Source: Terriglobia bacterium
GTDB taxonomy: Bacteria > Acidobacteriota > Terriglobia > Terriglobales > Acidobacteriaceae
Reading direction: 5' to 3'
DNA: 64,000 nucleotides
NCBI GenBank assembly: GCA_020073665.1
Contig: JAIQEU010000010.1
Coordinates: 100,258 to 164,257, forward strand
Shown piece after piece: positions 61,401 through 64,000 of the stretch. Below the pieces are notes generated by a model. The model was given only the letters and a program-made list of their open reading frames with translations. It was not told where the DNA came from and searched no databases. Positions within the stretch are counted from its first letter, which is position 1. Every line of letters begins with the position of its first letter. The position numbers were made by a program, and so were the translations under genes.

Positions 61401-64000
61401 TATCTTGCGGGGGAAGGCCTGGCGCGGGGGTACTTCGGACACCCGGAGCTTACTGCCGAGCGATTCGTTCGCAATCCGTTCAGCGGCCAATCTAGCTCCC
61501 GCATGTATCGCACCGGCGATCTGTGCCGCTGGCTGCCCGATGGCAACATTGATTATCTGGGCCGGATTGATAACCAGGTAAAACTACGCGGATTCCGCAT
61601 TGAGCTCGGCGAGATTGAATCTGTCCTTGATCAGCATCCGGGCGTGCGCCAGAGCGTCGTGGTGGCTCGAGAGGACGAACCCGGACTGAAGCGACTGGTG
61701 GCGTACGTCCTCCCCGACTTACAACCACCACCATCGGTCGAGGACCTGCGCTCACACATCAAGAAGAGTCTGCCGGAATTCATGATTCCTGCAGCGTTCG
61801 TCAGCATGGATGCCTTCCCGTTGACGCCGAATGGCAAGGTAAACCGCCGGGCTCTGCCCGCGCCGGAATACGACCGGCCGGAATTGCAGTACGTGGCCCC
61901 ACGAAATTCCACCGAAGAGCAGATTGCGGGCATCTGGTCTGAGGTGCTGCGAGTTCCTCAGATCGGCATTCGCGATGACTTCTTCGCCCTTGGCGGACAT
62001 TCCCTGCTGGCTACGCAGGTGGTCTCGCGCCTGCGCCAAGCCTTTGCGGCGGAATTGCCGTTGCGTGCGGTGTTCGAAGCACCGACCGTGGAGGGATTGG
62101 CAGTGCGGGTCGAGGCCACTCAGCGAGTACCGGAATCCGAAACCATACCGCGTGCAGCGCGCGATCGGGATCTGCCTCTTTCTTTTGCGCAGCAGCGGTT
62201 GTGGTTCCTGGACCAGCTTGAGCCAGACGATCCCTTGTACAACATTCCCTGGGCACTTCGGGTGAGCGGGTCATTGGATGTGAAAGCGCTGAAACACAGC
62301 CTGGATGCGGTCATCGAAAGGCACGAAGCGTTGCGCACCACGTTCAGTTCCTCCGAGGGGCAACCCGTACAACGCATCGGCCCGGCATTGCGGATAACGC
62401 CTCTCTGCGAGGATTTGACTCATCTGTCAGACGCGGAGCGCGAAACGGAAGCGCGGCGGCTCGTAATGGAGGAGGCCCAACGGCCATTCAATCTAGGTCG
62501 CGGGCCGTTGCTGCGCGCCGGCTTGCTGCGACTGAACAGCAAAGATCACATACTGCTGCTGAATATCCATCACATTGTCAGCGACCGCTGGTCCATGGGC
62601 GTACTCTCGCAAGAGTTGGCCGCGCTCTACGGAGCGTACATCGAGGGTAAGCCGTCACCATTGCCGCCGCTGCCGGTGCAATATGCCGACTTCGCCGTGT
62701 GGCAGCGTCAACGGATGCAGGGAGAATTCGTCGAGAAGCAGCTTGCGTACTGGAGAGAGCAGCTCAAAGATGCGCCTCCGGTTCTGGAGTTGCCGACCGA
62801 CCGGCCGCGGCTGGCGGCAGAAAGTTTCCGCGGTGCCGTTGCCCCCATCACGTTCTCCAAACGCACCACCGAACAACTGAACGCGCTGAGCCGGCAAACA
62901 GGGGCGACGCTGTTCATGACGCTGCTGGCGGGATTCCAGGCGCTGCTGGCGCGTTACAGCGGGCAGGACGACATCGTAGTGGGGGCGCCCATCGCCAACC
63001 GCAACCGCGCCGAACTCGAGGGCCTGATCGGATTTTTCGCCAACACCCTGGCGCTGCGTGCCCGGCTGACCGGTGATCCCAGTTTCCGCGAACTGCTGGG
63101 CCGGGTAAAGGAATCGGCGCTGGGCGCCTACGCCCACCAGGACATGCCGTTCGAAAAGCTGGTGGAAGAACTCCGGCCCGAGCGTAGCTTGAGTCACAAT
63201 CCGCTGGTGCAGGTTTTCTTTGCGTTGCAGAACGCGCCGCTCGAAGCCCTGCAGTTGAAAGGTCTCAGCCTCAAACCGATCGAGACCGACACCAAGACGG
63301 CCAAGGGCGATATGTTCTTCTCGCTGGTCGAAAGCCCGGAAGGTCTGCGCGGCCGGGTGGAGTACAACACCGATCTGTTCGATGCCGCCACCATCGAGCG
63401 CCTGCTGGGTCATTACCAGCAACTGCTCGAAGCCGCGGTCGCGGACCCAGCAGTACAAGTCTCCCGGTTGCCGCTGCTGTCTGCGGCGGAACGCCGGCAA
63501 CTGCTGGTGGAGTGGAATGCCACCGCATTCGACTACCCGCGCCAGCATTGCCTGCAACAGGAGTTCGAAGCCCAAGTCGCACGCGCGCCCCAGGCCGTGG
63601 CCTGCGTGTGCGGCGACGAGCAACTAACCTATGGCGAGTTGAACGCGCGCGCCAACCAGGTCGCACATTTCCTCAAACAACAGGGGGCAGGGCCGGGAGA
63701 GCGCGTCGGTATCTTCGTGGAGCGCTCGCTCGACATGATGGTGGGGTTGCTGGGTATCCAGAAGTCGGGTGCGGCCTACGTGCCGCTGGATCCGGCGTAT
63801 CCTGCCGAGCGTTTGCGGTTGACCCTCGACGACGCCCAGGTCCGGGTGCTGCTCACGCAACAATCGTTGCTGGCGTCCATGCCTGAGCACCAGGCCGAAG
63901 TGGTCTGCCTCGATTCCGACTGGTCGAAGATCGCCGGGCACAGCACGGCCAACCTCGACAGCGGTGTGACGCCGGAAGACCTGGTGTACGTGATTTTCAC
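55449..64000 (+). CDS. Giant NRPS with FkbH domain: C-FkbH-PCP-C-A(Ala-like)-PCP-C-A(partial)
   Basis: At least 2850 residues, open to the window edge. N-terminal docking helix (LSPAKRALLERKRK). Module 1: C domain (about 47-480, HHIVSDG intact at 179-185), then an FkbH HAD/GNAT domain (about 500-1020; nucleophile in LDCDHTLWKGVCGE, D701/D703; FIDDNPLE; TERTNQFNFT) where an A domain would be expected, then PCP (S near 1134). Module 2: C (about 1195-1660, HHVASDR), A (about 1670-2140) with pocket D1847, L1848, F1851, N1885, N1908, A1910, L1934, T1942, Y1943, K = DLFNNALTYK, which I recall as an alanine code, then PCP (S near 2187). Module 3: C (about 2243-2710, HHIVSDR) and the first part of an A domain, cut at the A3 motif. 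First ATG after an in-frame stop at 55371; ribosome site weak. FkbH should load glycerate from 1,3-bisphosphoglycerate onto PCP1. Confidence 0.93.
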   Translation, partial: MPVDDLDKQIAGLSPAKRALLERKRKQVAAGSSVAPPIRRRNQSDGAPLSFSQERLWLIQQLDPQSHLYNVPRAVRMKGKLRLDALEHSLNEIVRRHEVLHTTFVAMSDQPAQNIAPALTIPLPLTDLSKMDQPEQESAIQRLALQEIHRPFDLATGPMLRARVLRLGEEDHVLVLAMHHIVSDGWTGSLLFEELGTLYQAINRGETGSLPELPIQYADYAVWQREWMQGAVLEKELAYWRERLADAPALVELPTDRARPDAPSYRGKKISLLLPKSLTDNLKTLSQRQGMTLFATLMAGLKILLYRWSGQEDLAVGTVSANRNQTEVEKLIGCFMNFLVLRDRMAPDKSSQEFLAQVNQTALAGFAHQDCPFEKLIEALNPERALNVNPLYNVALLMQNFPEMAFSSPTLEARFLDLDTEVAFLDLRFVATDTAAGIRVECEYNIDLFDAATVEQVLDGYRLVLEQLVSRPQSLLADFQIPEALAAQAMAAKKREQKLTLAITSTFTAEPVEESLAFWMRQLGIPSRIEFAPYNQVFQQLLDSSSLVAQNSGGVNVLLVRLEDWQRLEGEGAATSLQANVERNVSEFARALRSAAQRTATPYLLCLCPPSTAILADPAAADFSQRMEGQLASALIEAPGVHVVTSAQLLELYPVANYQDEYADRLGHIPYTPELFTALGTMVARRVHGIRSAPHKVIVLDCDHTLWKGVCGEEGALGVTVDGPRRALQQFMIAQHQSGMVLCLCSKNAEEDVAAVFEQNPGMVLSLDHIVASRINWQPKSQNLKELARELGLGLDSFIFIDDNPLECAEVQASCPEVLTLQLPHDAEQIPHFLQHVWAFDHGKVTEEDARRTSLYRQNVEREQLRQTAGSLEDFLAGLELQIEIRPMGAEDLGRVSQLTERTNQFNFTTIRRSEREIDELCQSGADCLVVNLCDRFGDYGLVGVVIASSRAEAMEVDTFLLSCRALGRKVEHHMLAKLGTMAQAGGLKGVDVPFVPSKKNQPALDFLESVGSQFKDKQGGRTMYRLPAPYAANAVKMRAPNDAAPEAAEPLKAPSPVSSPRSRVLAQIAAELSEVSGVAHAIEQQKVMQARSGEWVAPRTPTEEIVAGIWGRLLRVERVGIHDNFFRLGGHSLLATQVIARIRQALGAELPLRAMFESPTVAELTPRIEAARRAGRAWQAPPLGPRTRKKNPPLSFAQQRLWFLDQLEPGNPLYNIPQMIRMRGALHVEALEKSLNQIVRRHEALRTTFVTVANQAVQVIAAELSLPLPITDLSNLSKSEREAETERRAKAEALRPFDLAKGPMLRAQLLRLGAEEHVLLLTMHHVASDRWSMGLVSEELAALYTAFVQGRPSPLPELPVQYADYAAWQREWLTGEALESQITYWKQQLAGAPPVLELPTDRPRPAIQTYRGSTEKLMLPAELVEQLRALSQSEGVTLFMTLLAAFQTLLSRYSGQEDIVVGSPIANRKYAEIEPLIGFFVNTLAFRTDLSGDPSFRDLLVRVKEVSLGNYAHQDIPFEKLVEELQPARSLSHNPIFQVLFALQNAPMQALELPGLRLERLPVYTDTSMFDLSCYAIEVPEGLLLRAEYNTDLFDACTITRALNHFQVLLESIAARPGCRITELPLLTESERQQVVFEFNKTSANFPKDFCIHHFVEAQVERAPDAVALVCGNQRITYRDLNRRANQLAHFLAKRGVGPEVLVGICAARSPEMLVGILAIMKAGGAYVPLDPAYPKDRLACILEDAKAHVLLTQEALRSDLPPFGGLVVCLDTEWPAIAGEPETNFASPVKPENLGYVLFTSGSTGRPKGVALEHRSAATFIHWAKTVFTPEELRGVLFATSVCFDLSVFEMFVPLSVGGKIIVAENALYLPSLPAKDEVTLINTVPSAIAELVRMNGVPSSVQTVNLAGEALPDVLVEKIYAGTTVQRVYNLYGPTEDTTYSTYTLVPRGTAVTVGRPIANSQAYILDPHLNPLPVGVPGELYLAGEGLARGYFGHPELTAERFVRNPFSGQSSSRMYRTGDLCRWLPDGNIDYLGRIDNQVKLRGFRIELGEIESVLDQHPGVRQSVVVAREDEPGLKRLVAYVLPDLQPPPSVEDLRSHIKKSLPEFMIPAAFVSMDAFPLTPNGKVNRRALPAPEYDRPELQYVAPRNSTEEQIAGIWSEVLRVPQIGIRDDFFALGGHSLLATQVVSRLRQAFAAELPLRAVFEAPTVEGLAVRVEATQRVPESETIPRAARDRDLPLSFAQQRLWFLDQLEPDDPLYNIPWALRVSGSLDVKALKHSLDAVIERHEALRTTFSSSEGQPVQRIGPALRITPLCEDLTHLSDAERETEARRLVMEEAQRPFNLGRGPLLRAGLLRLNSKDHILLLNIHHIVSDRWSMGVLSQELAALYGAYIEGKPSPLPPLPVQYADFAVWQRQRMQGEFVEKQLAYWREQLKDAPPVLELPTDRPRLAAESFRGAVAPITFSKRTTEQLNALSRQTGATLFMTLLAGFQALLARYSGQDDIVVGAPIANRNRAELEGLIGFFANTLALRARLTGDPSFRELLGRVKESALGAYAHQDMPFEKLVEELRPERSLSHNPLVQVFFALQNAPLEALQLKGLSLKPIETDTKTAKGDMFFSLVESPEGLRGRVEYNTDLFDAATIERLLGHYQQLLEAAVADPAVQVSRLPLLSAAERRQLLVEWNATAFDYPRQHCLQQEFEAQVARAPQAVACVCGDEQLTYGELNARANQVAHFLKQQGAGPGERVGIFVERSLDMMVGLLGIQKSGAAYVPLDPAYPAERLRLTLDDAQVRVLLTQQSLLASMPEHQAEVVCLDSDWSKIAGHSTANLDSGVTPEDLVYVIF

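Noticed and set aside
1..64000. tRNA, rRNA, CRISPR arrays, riboswitches, transposases
   Set aside because: Gaps were scanned by eye for T-loop motifs, direct-repeat arrays and insertion-sequence ends; nothing convincing was found. A covariance-model search would be needed to exclude small RNAs.

Overview
The window looks like a chromosomal segment of a high-GC soil bacterium of the phylum Acidobacteriota (class Terriglobia). This is an inference from gene content: a fused transaldolase/glucose-6-phosphate isomerase, PilZ proteins, a Ser/Thr kinase with C-terminal TPRs, an RHS/YD-repeat remnant, an esterase lipoprotein with a Gly-rich N-terminus, and many short intergenic palindromes. No rRNA, tRNA, CRISPR array or intact insertion sequence was seen.

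Layout. 1-10.2 kb: a PilZ protein, then a compact operon for glucose phosphorylation and the pentose phosphate pathway (tkt, tal-pgi fusion, gnd, zwf, glk, pgl). 10.3-18.6 kb: signalling and small accessory genes (GGDEF cyclase, a more AT-rich pair of exported proteins, membrane proteins, a tandem PilZ protein, an acetyltransferase, an RHS remnant, a single-domain response regulator and an overlapping pair of tiny LuxR-type HTH proteins). 18.8-27.3 kb: an OmpR-type two-component system followed by a TolC/membrane-fusion/RND efflux operon with a 15-bp dyad upstream. 27.4-29.9 kb: an AhpD-like and a small membrane protein facing a GlxA-type regulator, then a truncated-looking T5orf172 protein. 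30.1-35.5 kb: an unusual run of FkbH-like HAD protein, acyl carrier protein, MaoC-SDR fusion, GNAT-like protein and polysaccharide deacetylase. 35.8-46.3 kb: a Ser/Thr kinase, two zinc-ribbon membrane proteins, a second tiny LuxR pair, an esterase lipoprotein and a large LVIVD/Ig-like exported protein.

46.6-64 kb: a biosynthetic locus. It holds a family 2 glycosyltransferase, a free-standing condensation domain, a C-A-PCP NRPS, a Wzm/Wzt-type ABC exporter and a giant NRPS that runs off the window. The giant NRPS is organised C-FkbH-PCP-C-A-PCP-C-A(partial): in its first module an FkbH domain stands where an adenylation domain should be. Binding-pocket residues read by eye give DLTKVGHVGK (aspartate-like) for the first NRPS and DLFNNALTYK (alanine-like) for the first complete A domain of the second. 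If the line is collinear, it predicts an Asp-(glyceryl ester)-Ala chain, a glycerate-containing depsipeptide.

Working together: FkbH enzymes draw on the glycolytic intermediate 1,3-bisphosphoglycerate, and the window has two separate FkbH contexts, one with a discrete ACP beside polysaccharide-type enzymes and one inside an NRPS. A shared dyad (GTGCAAA-N2-TTTGCAC) occurs in perfect form upstream of the giant NRPS and upstream of the GAF/zinc-ribbon gene, and in weaker form upstream of the glycosyltransferase, suggesting a common regulator. The FkbH-NRPS module and the FkbH/ACP/MaoC-SDR cassette are the strongest candidates for new biology here.
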